64,000 nt of DNA from Hymenobacter rigui (GTDB lineage Bacteria; Bacteroidota; Bacteroidia; Cytophagales; Hymenobacteraceae). The stretch lies in NCBI RefSeq assembly GCF_003944715.1, contig NZ_RWIT01000007.1:124001-188000 (forward strand), in the 5' to 3' direction. The notes under the pieces were generated by a model. That model worked only from the letters and a program-made list of their open reading frames with translations, was not told where the DNA came from and searched no databases. Positions 51,531 to 59,601 of the stretch are shown in pieces (positions within the stretch are counted from its first letter, which is position 1; every line of letters begins with the position of its first letter). The position numbers and the translations under genes were made by a program.

Positions 51531-52292
51531 ATGTCCATTCCTGCCCTGATGAACTGGAGCGGCGGTAAAGATTCGGCCCTCGCCCTCTACCACGCCCTGC
51601 GCAATCCTGCTTTGCACGTTACCGACCTGCTCACCAGTGTAAATGCCCACTACGGCCGCGTATCCATGCACGGTGTGCGGGTGGCGCTGCTGGAGGAGCA
51701 AGCCCGCCGCATCGGGCTGCCGCTCACGAAGCTGGAGCTGCCCGAAATGCCGGATATGGCCGACTACGAAGCCCGAATGCGGGCTACGCTGGCACCCTTG
51801 CAGGCGCAGGGCATTCAGCGGGCCATCTTCGGGGATATTTACCTGGAAGACTTGCGCCGTTACCGCGAGCAGCAGCTGGCCGGCATCGGACTGGTAGCGG
51901 AGTTTCCGCTCTGGCAGCGGCCTAATGCTGATTTGCTGCGCGAATACCTGGACCTGGGCTTCCGGGCGGTGGTGGTGTGCGTGAACGAAAAATTTCTGGA
52001 CCGGAGCTTCTGCGGCCGGGAGCTGAACGCCGACTTCCTGCGCGACCTGCCGCCCGGCGTAGACAGCTGCGGTGAAAACGGCGAGTACCACAGCTTCGTG
52101 TTCGACGCACCGTATTTCAGCAGCCCCATCCCGTTTGAGCTAGGCGACATCGTGCGGCGCACCTACGCCACCCCGGCCGCCAGCAGCAGTACCGTCTGCA
52201 GGTCCGATGACGCGTCCGAAACCAAGCCCGCCCCCTTTGATACCGGCTTCTGGTATTGCGACCTGCTACCAGTGGCCCGGGCGGCCTCCTGA
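51531..52292 (+). CDS. Dph6-like ATP-pyrophosphatase (DUF71/COG2102)
   Basis: A 253-residue adenine-nucleotide alpha hydrolase with PP-loop NWSGGKDSALALYHA near 8-22, followed by GVRVALLEEQARRIGLPL, and ENGEYHSFVFDAP near 183. Archaeal and eukaryotic members are diphthamide synthetases, but bacteria lack diphthamide. Comparative genomics has placed a bacterial branch in B12 salvage. A BtuF/BtuC-like importer lies 5 kb away in this window, compatible with that but not proof. A second possible start is Met7. Confidence 0.9.
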   Translation: MSIPALMNWSGGKDSALALYHALRNPALHVTDLLTSVNAHYGRVSMHGVRVALLEEQARRIGLPLTKLELPEMPDMADYEARMRATLAPLQAQGIQRAIFGDIYLEDLRRYREQQLAGIGLVAEFPLWQRPNADLLREYLDLGFRAVVVCVNEKFLDRSFCGRELNADFLRDLPPGVDSCGENGEYHSFVFDAPYFSSPIPFELGDIVRRTYATPAASSSTVCRSDDASETKPAPFDTGFWYCDLLPVARAAS

Positions 52293-52343
52293 AACCTTTG
52301 AGGTGGTTTGGCAGTCCCTATACCAGTTCCAATCCGCCTGCTT

Positions 52344-52751
52344 ATGCCCGATGCGTCGGCTGTTATTCTCTTTGACGGCGTGTGCAACCTCTGCAACGGG
52401 TTTGTGCAGTTTGTCATTCGCCACGATGCTGCCGGCCGGTTCCGGTTTGCAGCGCTGCAGTCGGAAGCCGGGCAGGCGCTACTGCGGCAATACCAGCTTC
52501 CCACGCCCACCGAGCCCGACTCTGTAGTGTTGGTAATGGATAAACGCGCGTACACGCACTCCGCAGCAGCATTGCAGATTTTGCGTGGGCTGGGTGGCGG
52601 TTGGCGGTGGCTGGCTGGGTTGGGGCTGCTGGTGCCACGCCGAGTGCGGGACGCTGTGTACCGGCTTATTGCCCGGCACCGGTACCGCTGGTTTGGCCGA
52701 CAGGAGGCCTGCTGGCTGCCCACGCCTGCGCTTCGGGCCCGGTTTCTATAG
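52344..52751 (+). CDS. DCC-family thiol-disulfide oxidoreductase (DUF393)
   Basis: A 135-residue protein with the DxxCxxC motif FDGVCNLCNGFVQFVI at 10-25, which names the family, and FAALQSEAG near 35. DCC proteins are thioredoxin-like and presumed redox-active, but their partners are unknown. ATG 52344 is chosen because the motif lies right after it. It is 51 bases past the Dph6-like stop, on the same strand, and 34 bases before the next gene, so the three may be co-transcribed. Confidence 0.9.
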   Translation: MPDASAVILFDGVCNLCNGFVQFVIRHDAAGRFRFAALQSEAGQALLRQYQLPTPTEPDSVVLVMDKRAYTHSAAALQILRGLGGGWRWLAGLGLLVPRRVRDAVYRLIARHRYRWFGRQEACWLPTPALRARFL

Positions 52752-52785
52752 CTTTTTTATTTCCTCCCACTCTTTCCCTTACAGT

Positions 52786-53790
52786 ATGCACGCTCTCGTT
52801 CTGGCTGGTATTAATCAGCCCGCCGTTTTACAGGAAGTTCCCACGCCCCAGCCCGGTCCCGGCCAGGTGCAGGTGCTGCTCCAGGCGGCCGCCCTTAACC
52901 ACCGCGACGTCTGGATTCAGAAAGGCCAGTACGCTGGGCTGAAGTTCCCTATCATCCTAGGCTCCGATGGGGCCGGCGTGGTAACGGCCCTGGGAGCCGG
53001 CGTAGATGCCAGCCTGCTGGAACAAGCCGTTATCATCAACCCCGGCCACAACTGGGGCCCCAACCCCGCCGCCCAGGGCCGTGAATTCCAGATTCTGGGG
53101 CTGCCGCAGGATGGTACGTTTGCCGAGTACGTATGTGTGCCCGCCGAATACGTGCGTGCCAAACCAGAGAATCTGAGCTTTGAGGAAGCCGCCTGCCTGC
53201 CCCTGGGCGGCGTGACGGCCTACCGCGCCACCTTCACGCGGGCGCAGCTACAGCCCGGCGAGCGGGTGCTCATCAGCGGGGTGGGAGGCGGCGTGGCGCT
53301 GCTGGCGCTGCAAATGGCCGTAGCCGTGGGTGCTGAAGTGTGGGTTACCTCCGGCTCGGAGGAGAAAATTGCCCGCGCCGTGGAATTGGGCGCGAAAGGC
53401 GGCATCAGTTACCATACAGAGAACTGGCCGGCGACGCTTATCAAGCAGTCCGGAGGCGGTTTCGATGTGCTGGTAGACAGCGCTGCCGGACCCGGTTTTA
53501 ATCATTTGGTAGATGCCGCCAACCCCGGCGGCCGCATTGTGTTCTATGGGGCCACGCAGGGGGATATTCCGGAAGTAGCCGCGCGTAAAATCTTCTGGAA
53601 GCAGCTGTCGGTGCTGGGCTCCACCATGGGCACTCCCCAGGATTTTGCGGCTATGGTAACCCTGTTTGAGCAGCATCAAATCCGGCCGGTTATCGACGAA
53701 ACCTTCCCGCTGGCCGAGGGCGAACAGGCCTTGCGCCGAATGGCCGATGGATTGCAGTTCGGGAAGCTTGTACTAAAAATACGAGAGTAG
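52786..53790 (+). CDS. Zinc-independent MDR-family quinone oxidoreductase
   Basis: A 334-residue medium-chain dehydrogenase/reductase. The N-terminal GroES-like domain has ALNHRDVWIQKGQY near 37-50 and GSDGAGVV near 58; the NADPH-binding loop is ISGVGGGVALLALQMA near 163-178. It lacks the cysteine cluster of the structural zinc site. Homologues reduce quinones or enones; the substrate is unknown. Start 52786 follows the DCC stop by 34 bases. Confidence 0.92.
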   Translation: MHALVLAGINQPAVLQEVPTPQPGPGQVQVLLQAAALNHRDVWIQKGQYAGLKFPIILGSDGAGVVTALGAGVDASLLEQAVIINPGHNWGPNPAAQGREFQILGLPQDGTFAEYVCVPAEYVRAKPENLSFEEAACLPLGGVTAYRATFTRAQLQPGERVLISGVGGGVALLALQMAVAVGAEVWVTSGSEEKIARAVELGAKGGISYHTENWPATLIKQSGGGFDVLVDSAAGPGFNHLVDAANPGGRIVFYGATQGDIPEVAARKIFWKQLSVLGSTMGTPQDFAAMVTLFEQHQIRPVIDETFPLAEGEQALRRMADGLQFGKLVLKIRE

Positions 53791-53792
53791 GC

Positions 53793-53824
53793 TTTCTGCG
53801 TTTTAGCGGGAATAAAAGCAGAAA
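53793..53824 (+). terminator. Hairpin after the quinone oxidoreductase gene
   Basis: TTTCTGC then TTTTA pairs with TAAAA then GCAGAAA with one bulge. No long T-run. Confidence 0.5.
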
Positions 53825-53901
53825 AAGTGATTGATTTTGGAATTTTACTTGTGCTAATTTAGTTAGTTATTTAACCAATAAACGAGTAATTTTCCGCCCG
53901 T

Positions 53902-54174
53902 ATGAAAACGCCCGCTGAATATCTTGCCTGCCCGGTTTTTGAGTTGACCTACCCCACCGGCGAAACTGCTGAGTCGGTTCCGGTAGTGGCGTACGATGAC
54001 GCCGTCCGGGCTGTGGAAGCGGCGCTGGCCGATGCAGAGAAATACAAGTACCTGCTGATGCGGGCTCTGCGCCGTTCCGGCCCGGCGCAAAACTATCCGC
54101 CAGTAGCGGCAGTCGGCCCTGTTCCTAAAACGCTGGTTGTGCCGCTGTATACGCCTACCGAAATAGCGGCCTAA
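53902..54174 (+). CDS. Small hypothetical protein
   Basis: A 90-residue protein I do not recognise. It has no signal or membrane segment. The middle (DDAVRAVEAALADAEKYKYLL) is strongly helical, flanked by Pro-rich ends. The upstream 110 bases are AT-rich and include TAATTTAG (53855-53862), close to a -7 box. The codon pattern is like that of its neighbours. Confidence 0.65.
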   Translation: MKTPAEYLACPVFELTYPTGETAESVPVVAYDDAVRAVEAALADAEKYKYLLMRALRRSGPAQNYPPVAAVGPVPKTLVVPLYTPTEIAA

Positions 54175-54185
54175 GTGCCCGTATC

Positions 54186-54241
54186 AAGCCCCGTCGACTG
54201 TTAGCTCATAAATTTTGATGAGTTATCAGCCGGCGGGGTTT
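54186..54241. terminator. Imperfect bidirectional terminator
   Basis: An extended stem with several mismatches (AAGCCCCG to CGGGGTT, inner CTCAT/ATGAG) between convergent genes. Confidence 0.65.
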
Positions 54242-54257
54242 GTCTTGGTCCGCCAAA

Positions 54258-55670
54258 TCAATTGGTGGTGGCTCTGTTTTCCAGCAGGCGTCTGCCTAAT
54301 TCCCGGGCTAGTTCCACTGCCTGCTCTCGTAACTCCGGTACGGCTGTCGATTCGAAGAAGGCCGGCCGACGACTGGGACCCAGCGTGAATAAAACTTCCG
54401 AGGCTTGGCCCTGGGCATTCAGCAGCGCGCCATATGCATCGGTCTGAATGCCCAGATGCAGCTCATCGGGCTGCAGATTGCCGCTTGTTCGCAGGCCCAC
54501 CACCAATGGCTCCTGAATCCGGCTGTAGTCAAGCAGCGGGCCGGTGCAGGCAATAACGTGCCGGGCAATCAGCTGCCGGGGCGGCTCCTGGCCCTTTTGC
54601 ACCGTCACGCGCAGGTTTTTAGTCATCGGCACAATATCCCGTACCCGGCCAACTTCCGACTGTACCTGCCCGGATTGCAGCATTTCGCTGATGATAGAGG
54701 CATTTTGTGGCGGGCTGCGGTGCCGTACAACCGACCAGATACCGGCCAAATGCCGTAGAAAGCGGGCCTGTTCGGGCAGTGGCCACCCGGCCCAGATACG
54801 GCCCAAATGCGGCCGCAGGGTATCCAGCACCGTACGCCAGTTGATGCCCTGCACCTTGGCAATACGCACGTGTCGTCGCACTGTCTGCAGCACTGCCAGC
54901 ACAGTATCGGCCCCGGCTAACTCAGAGGCATAAAAATCAGGGTAGCTTGTCTGCTGAAACTCGTGCGCGGCCGGCCAGCGCCCATGCCCCGATACTGCCG
55001 TAACCGTGCCTTGGTGGCCATCAGCCCGAAGACCAAGCAGAACATCAATGGCCGTCAGCCCCGTACCAATCAGCAGCACCGAATCGTGCGTATCGATGTT
55101 GCGCAATGCGCCCTGAGCCCAGGGATTACCGTGAAAGTTGGCGTGGGCCAGATACTCAGTGCTGCGGGTAGTGGGCGGCGGTGGCGGAAAATTGCCCAAG
55201 GCCAGCACTACGTATTCGCTGAGAAGCTCCGTACCATCCGAGAGCTGCACTGTAGCCGCCTTACTATCTGGCTGCACCACTACGCTACGAGCAGTCTGAT
55301 TGTGCCAGGTAAACCGAAATCCGTTCAGCGAAGGCCACTCTAGTACCTGGCTGACCAGCTGTTGCATGTAACGGCCGTAGCTTTGGCGCGAGCAAAAGCT
55401 CTGCTGGCATATCTCGGAGCTGGTCAGCCGCAGCCAGTTCTGAAAATGGTCGGGCTGATCCGGGAAAGCACTCAGAAACTGGCTTCGTACGTTCAGCAGA
55501 TACTCGGGTCGGCGGGCTGTATAGGCCAAGCCTGGCCCTGGTACCGGCCGGGGCTCCACCAGATGCACGTCGCAGGCGTACGGCAGGTCGCCGGAAAGGC
55601 GGGCCAGCTGTACTGCCAGCATCGAGCCCGAAAATCCACCGCCTATAATCGTTATGCTTCTGCGTTGCAC
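54258..55670 (-). CDS. FAD/NAD(P)-binding protein (COG4529/NAD_binding_9)
   Basis: A 470-residue flavoprotein. The FAD-binding motif is ITIIGGGFSGSML at 6-18 and a second nucleotide site VLLIGTGLTAIDVLLGL is near 196-212; RQSYGRYMQQLV near 95 is typical of the group. No ATG is in frame near the N-terminus. GTG 55670 is the best start, as the dinucleotide fold begins at once; a TTG at 55757 would add an AT-rich, hydrophobic 29-residue extension. The family contains uncharacterised oxidoreductases; electron donor and substrate are unknown. Confidence 0.87.
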   Translation of the reverse strand: MQRRSITIIGGGFSGSMLAVQLARLSGDLPYACDVHLVEPRPVPGPGLAYTARRPEYLLNVRSQFLSAFPDQPDHFQNWLRLTSSEICQQSFCSRQSYGRYMQQLVSQVLEWPSLNGFRFTWHNQTARSVVVQPDSKAATVQLSDGTELLSEYVVLALGNFPPPPPTTRSTEYLAHANFHGNPWAQGALRNIDTHDSVLLIGTGLTAIDVLLGLRADGHQGTVTAVSGHGRWPAAHEFQQTSYPDFYASELAGADTVLAVLQTVRRHVRIAKVQGINWRTVLDTLRPHLGRIWAGWPLPEQARFLRHLAGIWSVVRHRSPPQNASIISEMLQSGQVQSEVGRVRDIVPMTKNLRVTVQKGQEPPRQLIARHVIACTGPLLDYSRIQEPLVVGLRTSGNLQPDELHLGIQTDAYGALLNAQGQASEVLFTLGPSRRPAFFESTAVPELREQAVELARELGRRLLENRATTN

Positions 55671-55815
55671 CAGCCGAGTGTGTAAAAGAACCTGCGAGTA
55701 AATTACTCTGGAAAAAATGATATAAAAATTAATTTTTGCTATATAAATGAAAAACAATATCCGCGCTGGTGCGCTCAGTTTGACTGCTCAACTTGCATAA
55801 CTTGCTGACAAACAG

Positions 55816-55865
55816 CCAACAGAAAATGCCACGCGGTGCGGATACCAGGTGGCATTTTCTGTTGG
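55816..55865 (-). terminator. rfaD terminator
   Basis: A perfect 17-bp stem CCAACAGAAAATGCCAC with its complement, 46 bases past the rfaD stop, T-rich on both strands. Confidence 0.9.
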
Positions 55866-55911
55866 TCAATCTGAAATAAATCCTGACGGAAAGCGTCGGA
55901 TTTTTGGCCGA

Positions 55912-56877
55912 TTAGTAGTACTGACCCGTTACCAGATAGTTGCGCACGTAATCCGTCACGCCATCTTCCAGCTTCGTAAACGGCCGGTCGTAGCCAATGG
56001 CGCGCAGCTTGCTCATGTCGGCCTCGGTGAAATACTGGTAGGTGTCCCGGATGTCCTCGGGCGTGTCGCGGAAGCGGATATCGGCCGTTTGGCCGAGGGC
56101 GGCGAAGGTGCTGAGTGTGAGGTCGAGGAAGGTACGGGCTTCGCCGGTGCCCAGATTGTAGATGCCGGAGTGCTGGCGCATCTGCATCAGGAACATGCAC
56201 ACTTCCACTACATCCTTCACGTACACAAAGTCGCGCTGCTGCTCCCCATCGGCAAAATCGGGGTTGTGGGAGCGGAACAGGGTCATGGAGCCGGTTTCCT
56301 GAATCTGGCGGAAAGCGTGCAGAATCACGGAAGCCATGCGGCCCTTGTGGTACTCGTTGGGACCGTACACGTTGAAAAACTTCAGACCCGCCCAGAAGAA
56401 CGGCTTTTCGGGCTGCTGAATGGCCCAGTTGTCGAAGTCGTTCTTGGAGTCGCCGTAGGGGTTCAGGGGTTTGAGCAGGGGCAGCAGGGCGTCATCATCA
56501 GAGTAGCCCAGGGAGCCGGAGCCGTAGGTGGCGGCCGAGGAGGCGTACACCAGCGGCAACTGATACTGCACGCAGGCCTGCCACATCTTCTGCGAGTACT
56601 CCAGGTTGAGCGTGTTCAGCACGTCCCGGTTCTGCTCGGTGGTATCGGTGCGGGCTCCCAGGTGAAAAACGAATTCCACCTGCTCATGATGCTGCTCCAG
56701 CCACTCAAAAAACTCCTCCCGGTCCACGTATTCCCGCAGGTGCTTGCCCTTCAGGTTGGCCAGCTTCCGCTCGGCAGTGAAGTTATCTACCACCACGATG
56801 TCGTTGAAATTGGCGGCATTGAGGCGGGTTACAAGACAGCTGGCAATAAAGCCGGCGGCTCCGGTTACAACAATCAT
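55912..56877 (-). CDS. rfaD: ADP-L-glycero-D-manno-heptose 6-epimerase
   Basis: A 321-residue extended-SDR epimerase that makes the L,D-heptose donor for LPS inner core. The cofactor motif is TGAAGFIAS at 5-13 (the third Gly of GxxGxxG is Ala here), with the catalytic Ser in YASSAATYG near 112 and Tyr-Lys in NPYGDSK near 138-144. Start 56877 has a TACTTTTG box 17 bases upstream and is the family start. It stands alone with its own promoter and terminator; with kdsA and lpxB it covers LPS synthesis in this window. Confidence 0.94.
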   Translation of the reverse strand: MIVVTGAAGFIASCLVTRLNAANFNDIVVVDNFTAERKLANLKGKHLREYVDREEFFEWLEQHHEQVEFVFHLGARTDTTEQNRDVLNTLNLEYSQKMWQACVQYQLPLVYASSAATYGSGSLGYSDDDALLPLLKPLNPYGDSKNDFDNWAIQQPEKPFFWAGLKFFNVYGPNEYHKGRMASVILHAFRQIQETGSMTLFRSHNPDFADGEQQRDFVYVKDVVEVCMFLMQMRQHSGIYNLGTGEARTFLDLTLSTFAALGQTADIRFRDTPEDIRDTYQYFTEADMSKLRAIGYDRPFTKLEDGVTDYVRNYLVTGQYY

Positions 56878-56894
56878 AGGACAGAAATTTTGCT

Positions 56895-56902
56895 CAAAAG
56901 TA
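56895..56902 (-). promoter_or_regulatory. -7 box for rfaD
   Basis: TACTTTTG on the minus strand matches TAnnTTTG, 17 bases upstream of the ATG at 56877. Confidence 0.65.
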
Positions 56903-57019
56903 AGCCGGTTTGGGCGGATTGACTGGGGCTGCCGAAATTCCTCTGCTACGGACCCTGCACCATAACTGAAAGCAGGAGCCATAGGTTACTGAGAACAGTG
57001 GCTGGTTGGAAACGGCCGT

Positions 57020-57027
57020 TACCTTTG
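57020..57027 (+). promoter_or_regulatory. -7 box touching the BtuF-like gene start
   Basis: TACCTTTG ends five bases before the ATG at 57033. Either the mRNA is leaderless or translation begins at the Met eight codons on (57057). Confidence 0.65.
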
Positions 57028-57032
57028 CGCCC

Positions 57033-57956
57033 ATGTTCCGCTCTGCCTTCTGCTGGATGCCTCTGCGCCGCGCTTGTGCGTGGCTACCGCTGCTGGTCGC
57101 CCTGGCCGCCTGCCAGCCCGATACCCCGGCTACCACCGAAACCAACGCCACCCACCAAGTGCGCGACGACCTGGGCCGTACCCTGACGCTGCCCACGCAG
57201 CCGCGCCGCGTGATGGCCCTGGCGGCTTCCATGACGGAAATGCTCTACGCCGTGGCGGATACGGCCTCCATCGTGGCCCGCACCCAGGTGTGCGACTACC
57301 CCGCAGCCGCCCTCCGCAAACCCGTTGTGAACAGCTATCCGCTGGATTTCGAGCGACTGGTGGCGTTGAAACCGGACATCGTATTCACTACTGAGGGCAT
57401 TACTTCCCTGGCTGATGCCCAACGGCTGCAGGAGTTGGGCATTCCGGTGTACTACCAGCGCTACGAGAAGGTAGACGACATTTTCCGGGGCCTGACCGAC
57501 CTGGGCCGGTTGCTGCACCGGGATCAGCCCGCCCGCCGCGTGGTGGATTCTTTGCAGCAGCAGCTTGCTACGCTGGTCTCACCAGTTACGGGCAAGGCCC
57601 GGCCCCGCGTGCTGGCCATTACCTGGTCGGACCCCATCTATGTGTACGGCCAGAACACACTGTTTACCGATAAAATCCGGCTGGCCGGTGGGCAGAATGC
57701 GGTGGTGGAGCAGTTCAAGCAGCCCTACCCGGCACTTACCCGCGAGTATATCCTGAAGCTGAACCCTGAAGTAATTCTGGGCGGCAGCTTTGGCAAGATG
57801 GACAGCACGTTTTTCAAGCTTTACCCCGAGCTGAAGCGCACCCGCGCCTACCAGACCCGCCGCATCTACGACCCCACCGACGACCTGATGTCGCGCCCCA
57901 GCCCACGGGTGGTGGAGTCGGTGCGGGAGTTGCGGCAGTTGCTGTCGGAGAAATAG
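57033..57956 (+). CDS. BtuF-like ABC transporter substrate-binding lipoprotein
   Basis: A 307-residue class III binding protein (TroA/BtuF fold). The lipobox LVALAAC predicts a lipid anchor. Domain features: RDDLGRTLTLPTQPRRVMAL near 46-65, ALKPDIVFTTEG near 112-123 and a long linker helix, as in binding proteins for cobalamin, heme or ferric siderophores. The permease gene follows after 10 bases, so the two form an operon. The ligand cannot be settled from sequence; Met9 is a second possible start. Confidence 0.9.
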   Translation: MFRSAFCWMPLRRACAWLPLLVALAACQPDTPATTETNATHQVRDDLGRTLTLPTQPRRVMALAASMTEMLYAVADTASIVARTQVCDYPAAALRKPVVNSYPLDFERLVALKPDIVFTTEGITSLADAQRLQELGIPVYYQRYEKVDDIFRGLTDLGRLLHRDQPARRVVDSLQQQLATLVSPVTGKARPRVLAITWSDPIYVYGQNTLFTDKIRLAGGQNAVVEQFKQPYPALTREYILKLNPEVILGGSFGKMDSTFFKLYPELKRTRAYQTRRIYDPTDDLMSRPSPRVVESVRELRQLLSEK

Positions 57957-57966
57957 TCTGCTGCTG

Positions 57967-58968
57967 ATGTCCCGTTCCGCCCTGCCCTGGATACTGGTCT
58001 GCCTGCTGCTGCTACTGGGGCTGCTGGTGCTGGGAATGCGCGTGGGCAGCTATGACACCAGTTTCGCGCTGCTGGGCCGTACCCTGCTGCACTACAACCC
58101 CCAAGACCCCGCCCAACTGGTACTGGTCGAGCTGCGCCTGCCGCGCCTGCTGCTGGCCCTGCTGGCCGGCGCGGCCCTGGCCGTGAGCGGCTACCTTATG
58201 CAGCTGATGGTAAACAACCCCCTGGCCGACCCATACTTATTAGGCACGGCTTCGGGCGGGGCGCTGGGGGCCAGTATCACGTTTGCCTTCCTGCCGACGT
58301 TGATGGTGGGCGGCTTGTATCTGCCGCCGCTGGCTGCCTTGGCCGGTGCGCTGGGCGTGACATTGCTGGTCGTGGTAATTGGGAGCCGCCGGGGGCGCAT
58401 CATTCCGGCGCAGTTGCTGCTGGCTGGCGTGGCGCTCAGCTCCCTGACCACGGCGCTGGGCGGACTGCTCACGTTTCTGGCCGCTACCGAGGAAAAGCTG
58501 CGCACCATTACTTTCTGGGCGCTGGGGGGCTTTGAGCGGGCCAGCTGGGCGGTTCTCCCGTATCCGGCTGTTGCATTGCTGGTGGGCTTGGTGGGCCTGT
58601 GGCTTTTGCAGAAGGACCTGAACCTCTTGCTTCTGGGGGAGGAGCGGGCCTCGGCCCTGGGCCTGTCGGTGGCGCGCACCCGCTGGCTGCTGCTGCTGGT
58701 TGCTTCCGGCCTCACGGGCTGCGCTGTGGCTCTGTGCGGGCCCATCGGGTTTGTGGGGTTGGTGGTGCCGCACATTACGCGGTGGCTGCTGGGTACGGTG
58801 CGCCGCGGCAATATGGTGTTCTGCGCGCTGCTGGGCGGTACGTTTATGGTGTTCTGCGACCTGCTGGCCCGGCTACTGTATCCGCCGGCGGGTTTGCCGG
58901 TGGGCTTAGTTACGGCCCTGTTCGGCGTACCGTTCTTCGTATATTTGCTGCGAAAACAGGGAACCTAG
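57967..58968 (+). CDS. FecCD/BtuC-family ABC permease
   Basis: A 333-residue membrane permease with about ten helices. Family marks: RLPRLLLALLAGAALAVSGYLMQ near 57-79 (split by Ala-rich turns), NPLADPYLLGTASGGALGAS near 84-103, and GPIGFVGLVVPHITRWLLG near 258-276. It imports cobalamin, heme or siderophores with the binding protein encoded just upstream. No ATPase gene follows; the next gene is a PTPS-family enzyme. Confidence 0.94.
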   Translation: MSRSALPWILVCLLLLLGLLVLGMRVGSYDTSFALLGRTLLHYNPQDPAQLVLVELRLPRLLLALLAGAALAVSGYLMQLMVNNPLADPYLLGTASGGALGASITFAFLPTLMVGGLYLPPLAALAGALGVTLLVVVIGSRRGRIIPAQLLLAGVALSSLTTALGGLLTFLAATEEKLRTITFWALGGFERASWAVLPYPAVALLVGLVGLWLLQKDLNLLLLGEERASALGLSVARTRWLLLLVASGLTGCAVALCGPIGFVGLVVPHITRWLLGTVRRGNMVFCALLGGTFMVFCDLLARLLYPPAGLPVGLVTALFGVPFFVYLLRKQGT

Positions 58969-59082
58969 GGAGTTGAAAGCCCGGGCGCTTGGATACTGCA
59001 CACGGGGCTATGTATGTACCGGTGGCTGCCCCGCGCTTGTATTCAACTCTCAGCGTGCCCAAGTACCCAAGTCCCTTACCAA

Positions 59083-59502
59083 ATGGTTTACATCAGCCGA
59101 CAGGAACACTTCAACGCGGCCCACAAGCTCCACAACCCCAATTGGAGCGAGGAGCGGAACCGGGAAGTCTTCGGCCCCTGCGCCAACGCCAACTGGCACG
59201 GCCACAACTACGACCTCATCGTCACCGTCAAAGGCCGCCCCGATCCGGAAACCGGCTTCGTCATCGACCTCAAGCAGCTCAGCACGGTGATCCGCACGCA
59301 TATTGTGGATGAGGTGGACCACAAAAATCTGAATATCGACGTGCCCTTCATGCAGGGCCAGCTGGCCAGCACCGAAAACCTGGTAATTGCCTTCTGGAAT
59401 ATTCTGCAGCCCGAAATCGAGCGAATTTCCTCCGCCAGGCTGCACAGCATCAAGCTCTACGAAACGCCCCGCAACTTCGTGGAGTATTTTGGTGAGGAGT
59501 AG
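59083..59502 (+). CDS. 6-pyruvoyltetrahydropterin synthase family protein (PTPS-II-type motif)
   Basis: A 139-residue T-fold enzyme. Zinc ligands are His14, His39 and His41; the active-site Cys33 is in CANANWHGHNY. The spacing CxxxxxHGH is that of PTPS-II (true 6-pyruvoyltetrahydropterin synthases), whereas queuosine enzymes (QueD) have CxxxHGH. The likely reaction is on dihydroneopterin triphosphate, toward a tetrahydropterin. ATG 59083 is the family start. No queuosine genes are adjacent. A generic pipeline would name this queD. Confidence 0.88.
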   Translation: MVYISRQEHFNAAHKLHNPNWSEERNREVFGPCANANWHGHNYDLIVTVKGRPDPETGFVIDLKQLSTVIRTHIVDEVDHKNLNIDVPFMQGQLASTENLVIAFWNILQPEIERISSARLHSIKLYETPRNFVEYFGEE

Positions 59503-59514
59503 ACGATGAATGTG

Positions 59515-59587
59515 GAATTATGAGAGCTGAATGATGAATGGAAGTAGTCATCGACTCTGCAAATTCATCATTCAGCTCTCATAATTC
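59515..59587. repeat. Perfect 25-bp heptad-type inverted repeat before lpxB
   Basis: Bases 59515-59539 are exactly complementary to 59563-59587. The arm reads as heptamers AATTATG AGAGCTG, AATGATG. It fills most of the spacer between the PTPS stop and the lpxB start. Confidence 0.95.
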
Positions 59588-59601
59588 ATAACTAACGAGA
59601 A

